Source: Arthrobacter crystallopoietes
Lineage (GTDB): Bacteria > Actinomycetota > Actinomycetes > Actinomycetales > Micrococcaceae
Direction: 5' to 3'
Length of the DNA stretch: 64,000 nt
NCBI RefSeq assembly: GCF_002849715.1
Contig: NZ_CP018863.1
Coordinates: 1,178,001 to 1,242,000 of the forward strand
Shown: positions 53,613 to 64,000 of the stretch, one piece after another
How the letters are laid out: each line of letters starts with the position of its first letter
Numbering within the stretch: the first letter of the stretch is position 1
Notes under the pieces: model-generated
The model's input: the letters and a program-made list of their open reading frames with translations, nothing else
Database searches by the model: none
Told to the model about the DNA's origin: nothing
Translations under genes and position numbers: made by a program

Positions 53613-53803
53613 TCTTGCCGTAAAAACTTGGAAATTTCCAGCGGTGCGCACGGACGAGCCATCGTTTGAGCCAATTTTTGTCTGCTCCCAAGGTTCCGGC
53701 GCCGCAGCGCCGATCGCCCACGGCTGGATTATTCCTGTGTTGGTTCAGGGCCGGCTGTGACTATGATCCGAAGAACCAGCCATTCCGGAAAAGGGAGTAA
53801 CAC

Positions 53804-54175
53804 ATGCAACTCGGCGCCTTCTCGATCAGCCTGGCCGTCAAGGACATCGAGGCTTCTGCAGCGTTCTACGAGAAGCTCGGGTTCCACAAACACGGAGGCG
53901 ATCTCACGCACAACTGGCTGATTCTGAAGAATGGTGAGGCCGTCGTCGGGCTCTTCCAAGGGATGTTTGAGCAGAATGCGCTGACGTTCAACCCCGGCTG
54001 GAATCAGGACGCGCAGGAGCTCGACGCCTACACCGACGTGCGCGAGCTTCAGCGTCAGCTGAAAGCCCAGGGCACACATTTCGTTGCGGAGGCAGACGAG
54101 GAGACGACCGGTCCGGCGAGCTTCATAGTGCTGGACCCGGATGGCAACCCGATTATCGTGGACCAGCACGTCTGA
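53804..54175 (+). CDS. VOC-superfamily (glyoxalase-like) protein
   Basis: The 123-residue protein is one vicinal-oxygen-chelate module (two beta-alpha-beta-beta-beta repeats): [20 protein letters not shown] at the start and [17 protein letters not shown] at the end. It may bind a metal and act as a small isomerase, dioxygenase or resistance protein. AAAGGGAG precedes the ATG. It is an isolated gene between the Rieske and 8-oxoguanine deaminase genes; the function is not known. Confidence 0.85.
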   Translation: MQLGAFSISLAVKDIEASAAFYEKLGFHKHGGDLTHNWLILKNGEAVVGLFQGMFEQNALTFNPGWNQDAQELDAYTDVRELQRQLKAQGTHFVAEADEETTGPASFIVLDPDGNPIIVDQHV

Positions 54176-54189
54176 CACCGCGGAGTTGC

Positions 54190-55542
54190 TCAGCCGGCGA
54201 CCAGCTCCCGGGCTGCTTTGGAGTGGTCGGTGATCAGTTCCTGAAGATCCAGCCCCTCGATCTGCCCGTCCACCACGCGCCACTGGCCGCCGACCATGAC
54301 GCGGTCGGCTCGGTCCGCGCCGCACAGCAGCAGCGCGGAGAGCGGGTCGTGGCTGCCCGAAAAGCGCAGTTCGTCCAGCTTGAAGAACGCCAGATCGGCC
54401 TGTTTTCCGACGGCGATCTCACCGATATCGGAACGCCCCAGTGCACGGGCGGACCCTCTGGTGGCCCAGCCGAGGGCGCGCTCGGGCCTCGCGAGCTCGG
54501 CGCCATAGCGGAGCCGCTGCAGATACAGCGCCTGCTTGGCCTCGAGAATCATGTTGGAGCCGTCGTTCGACGCCGAGCCGTCCACGCCCAGCCCCACGTT
54601 GACGCCGGCGTCCTCCAGTTCAATGGCACGGCAGATGCCCGAGGCCAGCCGCATGTTGGAGCTGGGGCAATGCGCTACGCCGACCCCGGCGGCCCCAAGC
54701 TGCGTGACCTCGGCGTCGCTGAAGTGGATGCCATGGCCCAGCCAGGTGCGCGGTGCCAGCCAGTCCACGCTTTCGAGATAGTCGAGTGGCCGCAGGCCGA
54801 ACCGTTCGAGGCAGAAGTCCTCTTCGTCGATGGTTTCCGCCAGATGCGTGTGCAGCCGTACGTCATGCTGCACGGCGAGGGCAGCGCTGTCCTTCATGAT
54901 CTCCGGAGTGACGGAGAACGGTGAACAAGGGGCCAGCGCGATCTGGATCTGCGCGCCGGGCCCGCGTTCGTGGTAGCGCCCGATCAGCCGTTCGCTGTCG
55001 GCGAGGATCACCTCGGGCGCCTGGACCGTGCGCTGCGGCGGCAGGCCGCCGTCGTCCTCCCCGAGCGTCATGGAACCGCGGGTGAGCATGGCGCGCATCC
55101 CCAGCTCGCGCACCACCTGCACCTGGACGTCGATGGAGTCCTCCATGCCGGCGGGAAAGAGGTAGTGGTGGTCCGCCGCCGTGGTGCAGCCGGAGAGCAG
55201 CAGTTCGGCCAGCGCCGCCTTGGTGGCGAGCTCCAGGTAGCGGGGAGTCAGGCGCGCCCAGACCGGATACAGGTTGATCAGCCACGGGAACAGCGGCACG
55301 TTGACCACCGGCGCCCAGGCCCGGGTGAGCGTTTGGTAGAAGTGGTGGTGCGTGTTGACTAGGCCCGGCAGCACCACGTGATCGCTGGCGTCAAACACGG
55401 TTGTCCATGGTTCGCGCGGCGTCTGGCCGGCCGCCACGAGTTCGACGATTTCGCCGCCTTCGACCACCAAACCGCCCGCGGCGTCGTCGTTGTTGGCGGT
55501 GAAAATGGCCAGCGGGTTCGTCACCCAGGTACGTGCAGTCAT
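54190..55542 (-). CDS. 8-oxoguanine deaminase (amidohydrolase superfamily)
   Basis: The 450-residue protein has the metal-dependent amidohydrolase motifs: PGLVNTHHHFYQTLTRAW near 60, HTHLAETIDEEDF near 217, LGHGIHFSD near 254, and LGVDGSASNDGSNM near 304. This pattern matches the 8-oxoguanine deaminase/hydroxyatrazine hydrolase group. Deamination of 8-oxoguanine yields urate, and the next genes are the urate permease and urate oxidase, so this substrate is the best guess. AAGGAG precedes the ATG. It is transcribed with the permease above it, though a hairpin lies between. Confidence 0.85.
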   Translation of the reverse strand: MTARTWVTNPLAIFTANNDDAAGGLVVEGGEIVELVAAGQTPREPWTTVFDASDHVVLPGLVNTHHHFYQTLTRAWAPVVNVPLFPWLINLYPVWARLTPRYLELATKAALAELLLSGCTTAADHHYLFPAGMEDSIDVQVQVVRELGMRAMLTRGSMTLGEDDGGLPPQRTVQAPEVILADSERLIGRYHERGPGAQIQIALAPCSPFSVTPEIMKDSAALAVQHDVRLHTHLAETIDEEDFCLERFGLRPLDYLESVDWLAPRTWLGHGIHFSDAEVTQLGAAGVGVAHCPSSNMRLASGICRAIELEDAGVNVGLGVDGSASNDGSNMILEAKQALYLQRLRYGAELARPERALGWATRGSARALGRSDIGEIAVGKQADLAFFKLDELRFSGSHDPLSALLLCGADRADRVMVGGQWRVVDGQIEGLDLQELITDHSKAARELVAG

Positions 55543-55645
55543 GATGCTCCTTGTCAGGTACAGGTCTTGGCGCCGAGCGTTGGCAAACAACGACGGCGAT
55601 GCCGCCAGCTCAGTGTTGTCCTGTCTGCTGATCCAGGAGATCGCT

Positions 55646-55690
55646 TGGGGCCGGCCCCGGTCCGCGGGATGCGGAGCGGGACCGGCCCAA
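55646..55690 (-). terminator. GC-rich hairpin between the urate permease and 8-oxoguanine deaminase
   Basis: CCGGTCC (55657-55663) pairs with GGACCGG (55679-55685), extended through a bulge by CTTGGG/CCCAAG pairs. It follows the permease stop on the minus strand and probably terminates or attenuates the upstream operon. Confidence 0.55.
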
Positions 55691-55700
55691 GGCACGTTTT

Positions 55701-57332
55701 CTAGTGTTCCTTGCCGGCTGTGTGCACACCGGTGGAGGCGCCGTCAGACTCTCCGGTGTCCTTAGGGTCCTCGTCGGCCTCGCCGTCGCAGATCCTGCGG
55801 ATGTCCTCGGGGCAGTTGATCTCGCCCTTATCCAGCTTTTCCTTGACGATCTGGTACTGCTGGGCGGTGACCACCGGGATCTCGGTGCCGTCCGCGGCCA
55901 TCAGTTTGCCGCCCTGGTAGTAGTCGCCGTCCTGCAGCGCCTGCAGCTCGTCCTCGCGGACCATGCGCGGCGGGCTGGCCACCAGCGAGGACTGCTGGTC
56001 GGAGTTTCCGGCCTTCAGGTGGTTGAAGAGCAGGTTCAGCAGCACGGCCATGATGGCGGCGGAGCTGATGCCGGAGTGGAAGATGATGCCGAACCAGGTG
56101 GGGAACTCATCGTAGAAGGTCGGGGACACCACGGGGATCATGCCGAAGGCCAGCGACACGGCCACGATGATCATGTTCATGTTGTCTTTGTAATCGACCT
56201 TGGACAGCGTGCGGATGCCGCTGGCGGCCACCGTGCCGAAGAGGACGATGCCTGCACCGCCGAGGACGGGCGTCGGCACGGCTGCGACAACGCGACCGAG
56301 GATCGGCAGCAGCCCCAGGACCAGCATGATCACGCCACCTGCGGTCACTACGAAGCGGCTCTTGACGCCGGTGATGGCCACCAGCCCGACGTTCTGGGCG
56401 AAAGCAGTCTGCGTGAAGGAGTTGAACACCGGTGCCAGTGCGCTGGAGAGCATGTCCGCCCGCAGTCCGTCCGCGATGCGCCGCGAGTTGACCTTGGTCT
56501 TGGCGATTTCGCCGACCGCCAGGATATCCGCCGTCGTTTCCGTCATGGTGACGAGGATGACGATGGTCATCGAGATGATGGCGGCGAGGTCGAACACCGG
56601 CCAGCCGAAGGCGAAGGGCTGCGGGAAGGCGAAGATGGCGCCGCTGCCCACGTTGGAGAAGTCGGCGATGCCCAGGAGTGCCGCGACTACCGTGCCGGCG
56701 ACAATGGCCAGCAGGATGGACAGGCGGGAGATGGCGGCGTTGCCGAGCTTGCTCAGCAGCAGCACCGCGGCAAGCGTGCCGGCAGCGAGCGCGATGTTGG
56801 CCAGGCTGCCGTAGTCGTCCGCCTTGGAGTTGCCGCCCATGGCCCAGTTGGCCGCAACCGGCATAAGGGTGAGACCGATGGTGGTGATGATGACGCCGGT
56901 GACTACCGGCGGGAAGAACTTGATGACCTTGGCGAAGAACGGGGCGATGGCCAGACCGATCACGGACGCCACCAGCACGGAGCCGAACACCATCTCGATG
57001 CCACCGCCGCCGCTCAGAATTGCCGTCATGGTGGCAACGCCGGCGAAGGAAACACCTTGTACCAGCGGCAGTTGCGATCCGAAGAACTTGACGCCGTAGC
57101 TCTGCAGGATGGTTGCCGCACCGCCAACGAAGAGGCAGGAGGCAATGAGCAGGGCGATTTCGTCCTGGCTCATGCCAGCCGCTGTGCCCACGATGAGGGG
57201 TACCGCGATGATGCCGCCGTACATGGTCAAAACGTGCTGGAGACCGTAGGCAAAGGACTTGCCGATTGGCAGCCTTTCGTCCTCGGGCCGCTGTCCGGTT
57301 ATAGTCTTACGTGTAGTTTTTGCTGCATTCAC
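55701..57332 (-). CDS. NCS2-family urate/xanthine permease
   Basis: The 543-residue membrane protein has NCS2 signatures: GLQHVLTMYGGIIAVPLIVG in helix 1, LPLVQGVSFAGVATMTAI in helix 3 (the purine-binding QGxxF region), FSNVGSGAIF and the SFTQTAFAQNVGLVAITGVK motif near residue 312. The nearest group is the urate/xanthine (UacT/PucJ-like) branch. AAGGAGG precedes the start. It lies directly after urate oxidase, so it probably imports urate. A charged C-terminal tail of about 80 residues is longer than in many relatives. Confidence 0.9.
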   Translation of the reverse strand: MNAAKTTRKTITGQRPEDERLPIGKSFAYGLQHVLTMYGGIIAVPLIVGTAAGMSQDEIALLIASCLFVGGAATILQSYGVKFFGSQLPLVQGVSFAGVATMTAILSGGGGIEMVFGSVLVASVIGLAIAPFFAKVIKFFPPVVTGVIITTIGLTLMPVAANWAMGGNSKADDYGSLANIALAAGTLAAVLLLSKLGNAAISRLSILLAIVAGTVVAALLGIADFSNVGSGAIFAFPQPFAFGWPVFDLAAIISMTIVILVTMTETTADILAVGEIAKTKVNSRRIADGLRADMLSSALAPVFNSFTQTAFAQNVGLVAITGVKSRFVVTAGGVIMLVLGLLPILGRVVAAVPTPVLGGAGIVLFGTVAASGIRTLSKVDYKDNMNMIIVAVSLAFGMIPVVSPTFYDEFPTWFGIIFHSGISSAAIMAVLLNLLFNHLKAGNSDQQSSLVASPPRMVREDELQALQDGDYYQGGKLMAADGTEIPVVTAQQYQIVKEKLDKGEINCPEDIRRICDGEADEDPKDTGESDGASTGVHTAGKEH

Positions 57333-57353
57333 AGCTGACCTCCTTGTCGGCTG

Positions 57354-57389
57354 CAGAGGCCGGGACGCGCGCGTGCGTCCCGGCCTCTG
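57354..57389 (-). terminator. hairpin between urate oxidase and the permease
   Basis: CAGAGGCCGGGACGC (57354-57368) pairs perfectly over 15 bases with GCGTCCCGGCCTCTG (57375-57389). It follows the urate oxidase stop by 9 bases and ends near the permease ribosome binding site, so it can separate expression of the two. Confidence 0.75.
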
Positions 57390-57398
57390 GCATGTGGA

Positions 57399-58307
57399 CT
57401 AGCAGAATCCGGGGATATTTGCCCAGACTTCATGCGTGGCGGGGGAACCCTCACGCTGGATGGTGGCTTCGATCAATCCGTACGGCCGGTCCGCGGCGAA
57501 GAACACTTCGTTGGGGTTGTCCTGGCCGAACGGGCTCAGGTCCACCAGGAAGTGGTGCTTGTTCGGCAGCGACATCTTGATCTCGTCGATTTCCGGGTGC
57601 GCCTCAAGGACAAGGCGGCCCATTTCGTACATGCTCTGCTGCAGTGCCAGGGAGTGCGTCTCCGCAAATCCCTTGAGCAGCAGTGCACGGACGCTGGCGT
57701 AGACGGCGTCGAAATCGACGTCGAGGGTGTTGTAGCGCCAGCGCGCGGTCACATCGGTGGCGAGGATCCGGTCATTGGTTTCCTGCAGCGTGGTGTACTG
57801 ATCCCTCGGGAAACCGTGGAATTCCGAACCGGTGGACTTCAGGACAGTGAGGTCCTCGATGCCTGCCACGATGGTCTTCTTGTTGCCGGAAATCTCGAGC
57901 ACCGCGGTGCGGACTTCGCTCTTGTTCCGGGAGAAGGCGTGGTCGTGGTCGTTGATGCGGTCCCAGAAGTACTGCTCCGCCGACCAGCGTCCGCCGGTGA
58001 CCCAGTCGAAGCTCTCCGTGAAATGGTTGCCAAGACGGAGCAGGAACTCCTCCGTGGTGGCAACGCCATCGCGGGCGAGGGCGTACACGGTGTTCTTCTG
58101 GGTATCGGTGGCGACCACGTGGGCGTTGTCGCCGGCGGTGTGTGCCGCTTCGAAGTCGCCGCGCAGCTGCGAGGTGACGTTGAGGTCCTGGATCTGGTGG
58201 CGGTCGGTGTCCCGGGTGATTTTGACCAGTCGGACTTCGGCCTTGCCGTACTGGTTCTGGCCCAGGACGATGCGGGTGCCGGTGGCGGATTCCACGGTGG
58301 CGGTCAT
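57399..58307 (-). CDS. uaZ: urate oxidase (uricase)
   Basis: The 302-residue protein is a cofactor-free urate oxidase with two T-fold domains. Signatures are QNQYGKAEVRLVKITRD near residue 17, the VVATDTQKNTVYALAR region near 64 (Thr of the active-site triad), FSRNKSEVRTAVLEI near 125, and LPNKHHFLVDLSPFGQDN near 250. From memory it closely matches the Arthrobacter globiformis uricase, which has the same length. It oxidises urate to 5-hydroxyisourate and hydrogen peroxide. It starts 3 bases after the hydroxyisourate hydrolase stop, in the operon OHCU decarboxylase-HIU hydrolase-uricase. Confidence 0.97.
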   Translation of the reverse strand: MTATVESATGTRIVLGQNQYGKAEVRLVKITRDTDRHQIQDLNVTSQLRGDFEAAHTAGDNAHVVATDTQKNTVYALARDGVATTEEFLLRLGNHFTESFDWVTGGRWSAEQYFWDRINDHDHAFSRNKSEVRTAVLEISGNKKTIVAGIEDLTVLKSTGSEFHGFPRDQYTTLQETNDRILATDVTARWRYNTLDVDFDAVYASVRALLLKGFAETHSLALQQSMYEMGRLVLEAHPEIDEIKMSLPNKHHFLVDLSPFGQDNPNEVFFAADRPYGLIEATIQREGSPATHEVWANIPGFC

Positions 58308-58309
58308 GA

Positions 58310-58651
58310 TTAGCTCCCTCGGTATGTTGAGTATGCAAACGGGCTGATGAGAAGTGGTACGTGGTAGTGCTCTGCTGTGTCCTTCACTTCGAAGGTCAGC
58401 TCCACGAACGGGAAGAAGGTTTCCGTACCCTTCTGCCCAAAGTAGGGGCCGGTTTCAAACGTGATCCGGTAGATCCCTGCTTCGATCGCCTCGGGGCCAA
58501 GATTCTTGATACGACCGTCGTTGTCCGTATGCTCCGTGGCGATTTCTTGCCAGCCGGTTGCCGTTTTGGCTTCCAGTGTGGCCTTGACACCGGAGGCAGG
58601 CCTCCCGGTCCCGGTGTCGAGAATGTGGGTGGTGACATGGCTGACGCTCAT
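58310..58651 (-). CDS. uraH: 5-hydroxyisourate hydrolase
   Basis: The 113-residue protein is a transthyretin-like enzyme: SHVTTHILDTGTGRPASG at the N terminus and the invariant YRGS at the C terminus (residues 110-113), with the active-site histidines in THILD and YHVPLLISPF. It hydrolyses the uricase product to OHCU. Its start overlaps the OHCU decarboxylase stop by four bases. Confidence 0.96.
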   Translation of the reverse strand: MSVSHVTTHILDTGTGRPASGVKATLEAKTATGWQEIATEHTDNDGRIKNLGPEAIEAGIYRITFETGPYFGQKGTETFFPFVELTFEVKDTAEHYHVPLLISPFAYSTYRGS

Positions 58652-59142
58652 GCTTCGATGACTCCTTCAAGTCGGAGGATGGCGATTTCGCGCAACTGGC
58701 CGGCGACGACGGCGATTTCCTCGTCGGGCGAATTGCGCAGCCGCTTTTCCAGCTGGCTCAGAATTTCCTCTGCGCTGCGGCCGGCGGCACGGATCAGAAA
58801 GACCCTGTCGAACTTCTTTTCGTACGCCTGGTTGCCTGAGCGGAGCTTGTCCTGGACTTCGGCGGACTGTGCGACGCCGGATTGTTCCTTGCGGGACATA
58901 TCCGCCTCGGTGCTGCTGCCGGCGGCCTTTTCTCCGATGCGCGGATGGTGCGCCAGGGCGCCGTCGATCTCTTCTTCCGTCCAGGGCTGGGCCGCCTGCT
59001 CGGCGAACGACAGAAGCTCTTCGCGGCTGCTGAAAGGACGGGCATGGATTATCTCGGTGGCCCAGCGCGTTATGTCGACGCAGGGGCGCAGCACGTCGAG
59101 GGCTGCGCTATCCGAGGCAGAATTAAAAGAGGCGAGATTCAT
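58648..59142 (-). CDS. uraD: 2-oxo-4-hydroxy-4-carboxy-5-ureidoimidazoline (OHCU) decarboxylase
   Basis: The 164-residue protein has the all-helical OHCU decarboxylase pattern: FNSASDSAALDVLRPC at the start, the catalytic His66 in AHHPRIGEK, and NQAYEKKFDRVFLIRAAGRS near 110. It decarboxylates OHCU to (S)-allantoin. It is the first gene of the urate operon; the start has only a weak ribosome binding site. An operator-like sequence lies about 90 bases upstream. Confidence 0.95.
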   Translation of the reverse strand: MNLASFNSASDSAALDVLRPCVDITRWATEIIHARPFSSREELLSFAEQAAQPWTEEEIDGALAHHPRIGEKAAGSSTEADMSRKEQSGVAQSAEVQDKLRSGNQAYEKKFDRVFLIRAAGRSAEEILSQLEKRLRNSPDEEIAVVAGQLREIAILRLEGVIEA

Positions 59143-59227
59143 TGCGGGTGTCAGCTTTCTAGAGATCTAATCCACCTCAGACGCTGAACACCCTTGACCA
59201 TCGATAGAAATCGACTTGATTCGATGT

Positions 59228-59242
59228 TTCTGTATGGTGGAA
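59228..59242. promoter_or_regulatory. putative IclR-type operator upstream of the urate operon
   Basis: TTCTG-TATGG-TGGAA matches the pattern TTCCR-N5-YGGAA with one mismatch, 86-100 bases upstream of the OHCU decarboxylase start. Confidence 0.45.
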
Positions 59243-59690
59243 TCTTTATTTCATAAATAGTGTAAGCGGTGTCACAGGGTACGTGTCAAGGGTACCGGAA
59301 ATTTATTTTTGCCGGCTACCGCCGCCGGACAGAGGATCCTGGGGGCCAACCGTCGACCGATACGGCGGCGGCCCCAACGGAACAGGGAGCTGGCCACCCT
59401 TTCCCGCCCGGGCAAGATTTACGACGGCGACGCGCAATCCGACATCGCAGTCCGGTCGGATTTGCTTCTGAAGCCGTAGCGAAAACCGTTGACCATAGGA
59501 TTCCGACCGCCGATCTGGCATCCTTGTCAGAACCAGGAACGGCCGGACCGACCCCGAAGCCTTCCTGCACGGTGGCAACACTTGCGGGCACCAAAGCGCC
59601 CGCCCGAAGATTCCTGCCCCAAACTTCTGTGCTCAACCTCTTGACCACCCCTCTGGCTCCGCCTAGCATTTTCATATAGCAATATTATTT

Positions 59691-59705
59691 TTCCGCTATT
59701 CGGAA
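59691..59705. promoter_or_regulatory. putative IclR-type operator upstream of the 59-residue gene
   Basis: TTCCG-CTATT-CGGAA is a perfect match to the pattern TTCCR-N5-YGGAA and lies 37-51 bases before the small gene at 59742, within an AT-rich promoter-like stretch. Confidence 0.6.
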
Positions 59706-59741
59706 TAGACGCTAGGAAAGCTAAGGAATTGGAGAACCAGC

Positions 59742-59921
59742 ATGAATACACCCAGCCCCGAAACCAAGACCGGACAGTCAGCCACAGCCCATATCTACGA
59801 CGCCGGCGGCTCAGACCCGGATTTCTACATTCCGCCGACGCGCGTTCGTCACGGACAGGGCGGCCTGCTCAACACGCTGCGGAGCCTGCCGAGCCGGCTG
59901 GCTCGGGCCACGCGCGGCTAG
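59742..59921 (+). CDS. 59-residue protein of unknown function
   Basis: The frame starts at an ATG with TTGGAGAA upstream and ends at TAG 59919-59921. The product starts with a Ser/Thr/Pro-rich stretch, has HIYDAGGSDPDFYIPPTRV at residues 17-35 and a basic C terminus (LRSLPSRLARATRG). It has no membrane segment and no cysteine. A perfect IclR-type palindrome lies just upstream and a strong terminator follows, so it is very likely expressed. No family was recognised. Confidence 0.6.
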   Translation: MNTPSPETKTGQSATAHIYDAGGSDPDFYIPPTRVRHGQGGLLNTLRSLPSRLARATRG

Positions 59922-59950
59922 CAACGCCTACGGCAAAGGCTCGCGGAGCC

Positions 59951-59994
59951 AAAAGAGTGAGGGCGGATCCTACGGGATCCGCCCTCACTCTTTT
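59951..59994. terminator. bidirectional terminator with UNCG-type tetraloop
   Basis: A perfect 20-bp stem (59951-59970 with 59975-59994) is closed by C(TACG)G, an UNCG-class stable loop. It is flanked by AAAA on one side and TTTT on the other, so it can end both the small gene (plus strand) and aceE (minus strand). Confidence 0.95.
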
Positions 59995-60011
59995 AACCGC
60001 CGTCTACGGGC

Positions 60012-62753
<2,742 letters not shown>

Positions 62754-62802
62754 GTGCTACCTCTCCATTGAGGACAGAGTTCTCCTGCCGTCTCAGCTTA
62801 AT

Positions 62803-62838
62803 TTCCACAAGACGGAATGTTTATTCCGTTATGTAAGA
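62803..62838. promoter_or_regulatory. putative IclR-type operator between aceE and the SDR gene
   Basis: TTCCA-CAAGA-CGGAA (62803-62817) fits TTCCR-N5-YGGAA. A second TTCCG half starts 21 bases later (62824), the same spacing as at the hyi promoter. The pair lies 50-85 bases before aceE and also before the divergent SDR gene. Confidence 0.6.
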
Positions 62839-62904
62839 TACAGTGAACGATGTTGGTGCGTTCCCTGTCAACGTTATGACGAACACGTCCTGTAAGGAGA
62901 GCAG

Positions 62905-63672
62905 ATGACATCCCATGCTTCGGCACCACAGGCGGGTACCGCCGTCGTTACCGGCGCCGGATCCGGTATTGGCCGCGCGGTGGCGCGGCAGCTGCTCGCG
63001 GCCGGCTTTTCCGTTGCATTGGCCGGCCGGCGCCCGGAACTGCTCGCGGAGACCGCCGAGGATAATCCTGCGGCGCTGGTGGTTCCGACCGACATCACAG
63101 ATCCGGAAGCCGTCGAAAGCCTCTTCGCCAGCGTCCGCGAGCGTTGGGGACGCCTAGACCTGCTCTTCAACAACGCCGGCACCTTCGGCCCGGCGGCCGG
63201 CATCGACGAGATCAGCCTGGCGGAGTGGAATGACACGGTGGCGGTGAACCTCACCGGTGCCATGCTGTGCGCCGCAGCGGCGTTCCGGCAGATGAAGGCC
63301 CAGCAGCCGCAAGGTGGCCGGATCATCAACAATGGCTCCATTTCTGCGCACACGCCGCGGCCGCGCTCGGTGGCGTACGCGGCGACCAAGCACGCCCTGA
63401 CCGGACTCACGAAGTCAATCGAACTCGATGGCAGGCCGTACGGCATCAGCTGCGGCCAGATCGATATAGGCAACACCTCGACCGGCCTCCTGCACGGGGC
63501 CGGCATCAGCGACGGGGCATTGCAGCCGGACGGGAGCAGGCGCGTCGAGCCGACATTCGACGTAGAAGAAGCCGCCCGGGCTGTGGTCCTCATGGCCACG
63601 CTGCCGGCCCAGGCGAACATCAACCAGCTCACCATTACCGCTTCCGGCATGCCGTACATCGGCCGGGGCTAA
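62905..63672 (+). CDS. short-chain dehydrogenase/reductase
   Basis: The 255-residue protein has classical SDR motifs: the cofactor-binding [15 protein letters not shown] near residue 13, NNAG near 88, the catalytic serine in [16 protein letters not shown] near 136-150, and YAATK near 155 with Tyr and Lys. It is an NAD(P)-dependent oxidoreductase of unknown substrate. TAAGGAG precedes the ATG. It is divergent from aceE, and the pyruvate kinase gene follows after 9 bases, so the two form an operon. Confidence 0.9.
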   Translation: MTSHASAPQAGTAVVTGAGSGIGRAVARQLLAAGFSVALAGRRPELLAETAEDNPAALVVPTDITDPEAVESLFASVRERWGRLDLLFNNAGTFGPAAGIDEISLAEWNDTVAVNLTGAMLCAAAAFRQMKAQQPQGGRIINNGSISAHTPRPRSVAYAATKHALTGLTKSIELDGRPYGISCGQIDIGNTSTGLLHGAGISDGALQPDGSRRVEPTFDVEEAARAVVLMATLPAQANINQLTITASGMPYIGRG

Positions 63673-63681
63673 GGAGACATT

Positions 63682-64000
63682 ATGAGACAGGCAAAGATTA
63701 TTGCCACGTTCGGCCCTTCCGTCGCCACCTACGAAAGTACGGTGTCGCTCCTCAGGGCGGGAGTCGACGTCGCACGTTTGAACATGAGCCACGGCGAACA
63801 TGCGGTGCACGAGGAAATATACAACAACATCCGCAAGGCCGCGTCCGAGCTGGACCAGCCGATCGCCATCTTCGCCGATTTGCAGGGGCCGAAGATCCGG
63901 CTGGGCAGGTTTGCGGACGGGCCGCACGAACTGCGCGTCGGGGACACGTTCACCATCACCACCGAGGACGTGGCCGGCACCGCTGAGCTCTGCTCGACGA
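63682..64000 (+). CDS. pyk: pyruvate kinase, N-terminal part (cut by window edge)
   Basis: The frame runs off the right edge after 106 codons. It begins RQAKIIATFGPSVATYEST and has LLRAGVDVARLNMSHGEH near residue 24 and ADLQGPKIRLGRF near 70, the standard pyruvate kinase A-domain sequences. TAAGGAG precedes the ATG. Pyruvate kinase makes pyruvate from phosphoenolpyruvate, the next step after glycerate kinase and enolase, so its place near aceE and the glyoxylate genes makes metabolic sense. Confidence 0.93.
   Translation, partial: MRQAKIIATFGPSVATYESTVSLLRAGVDVARLNMSHGEHAVHEEIYNNIRKAASELDQPIAIFADLQGPKIRLGRFADGPHELRVGDTFTITTEDVAGTAELCST

Larger units (their letters stand above)
59143..59741. 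other. 600-base gap with promoter elements of the urate operon and the small gene
   Basis: No convincing gene was found. Open frames around 59269-59679 exist on both strands but have no ribosome binding site and no family resemblance. The ends are AT-rich and hold the operator-like sites at 59228-59242 and 59691-59705. The middle is plain GC-rich sequence; an unidentified small RNA cannot be excluded. Confidence 0.45.

Noticed and set aside
59269..59679. Possible gene in the gap between the urate operon and the small gene
   Set aside because: Frames exist on both strands, but neither has a ribosome binding site or resembles a family.

Overview
The window is high-GC DNA from an actinobacterium, most likely Arthrobacter or a close relative in the Micrococcaceae. 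The urate oxidase at 57399-58307 has 302 residues and closely resembles, from memory, the Arthrobacter globiformis enzyme. GTG/TTG starts, a homodimeric pyruvate dehydrogenase E1 and several small actinobacterial families agree with this. No rRNA, tRNA, CRISPR array or intact insertion sequence was seen.

Most of the window is a purine and ureide catabolic locus. The route can be read from the genes. Guanine is deaminated to xanthine (28441), xanthine is oxidised to urate (xdhC-xdhB-xdhA, 30537-35534), and 8-oxoguanine also gives urate (54190). Urate then passes through urate oxidase, hydroxyisourate hydrolase and OHCU decarboxylase (57399-59142) to allantoin. Allantoinase (14978) and ureidoglycine aminohydrolase AllE (22148) handle the ureides. 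Glyoxylate is salvaged by Gcl, hydroxypyruvate isomerase, tartronate semialdehyde reductase and glycerate kinase (16334-21153), or by malate synthase and malic enzyme (24251-27255). NCS2 permeases for guanine/hypoxanthine type and urate/xanthine type purines lie beside the enzymes. Allantoate amidohydrolase and a ureidoglycolate-degrading enzyme are not in the window. An IclR-family regulator (27453) sits in the middle, and a recurring palindrome TTCCR-N5-YGGAA lies in front of hyi, the malic enzyme/IclR divergent promoter, the urate operon, a 59-residue unknown protein and aceE. This suggests one regulon that extends into central pyruvate metabolism (aceE, pyruvate kinase).

Layout: 1-7000 holds an HtrA-like protease end, a large multicopper oxidase, an MFS transporter, a lipoprotein, a frameshifted DapA-family gene and a nitrilase-family amidohydrolase. 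7000-7750 is debris: a perfect 20-bp inverted repeat and a truncated AAA ATPase. 7711-13348 holds a PucR regulator diverging from an amino-acid permease, a flavin amino-acid oxidase and a Bcp peroxiredoxin. 13480-14957 is an AbiEi/AbiEii toxin-antitoxin pair of lower GC. 14978-35534 is the purine/ureide/glyoxylate core. 35671-41037 holds a FetB-like permease and a LysR-controlled flavoprotein plus benzoylformate decarboxylase. 41413-46892 is an amine catabolic module (aldehyde dehydrogenase, amine oxidase, cupin, permease) with a divergent TetR regulator, followed by a decayed TetR copy. 47330-54175 is a mixed stretch (gamma-glutamyltransferase, LysR and MFS, CGNR protein, small membrane protein, Rieske lipoprotein, VOC protein). 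54190-59142 is the urate module, and 59742-64000 has the small unknown gene, aceE, an SDR and the start of pyruvate kinase.

Long open frames antisense to real genes are common here because of the base composition and were left out.
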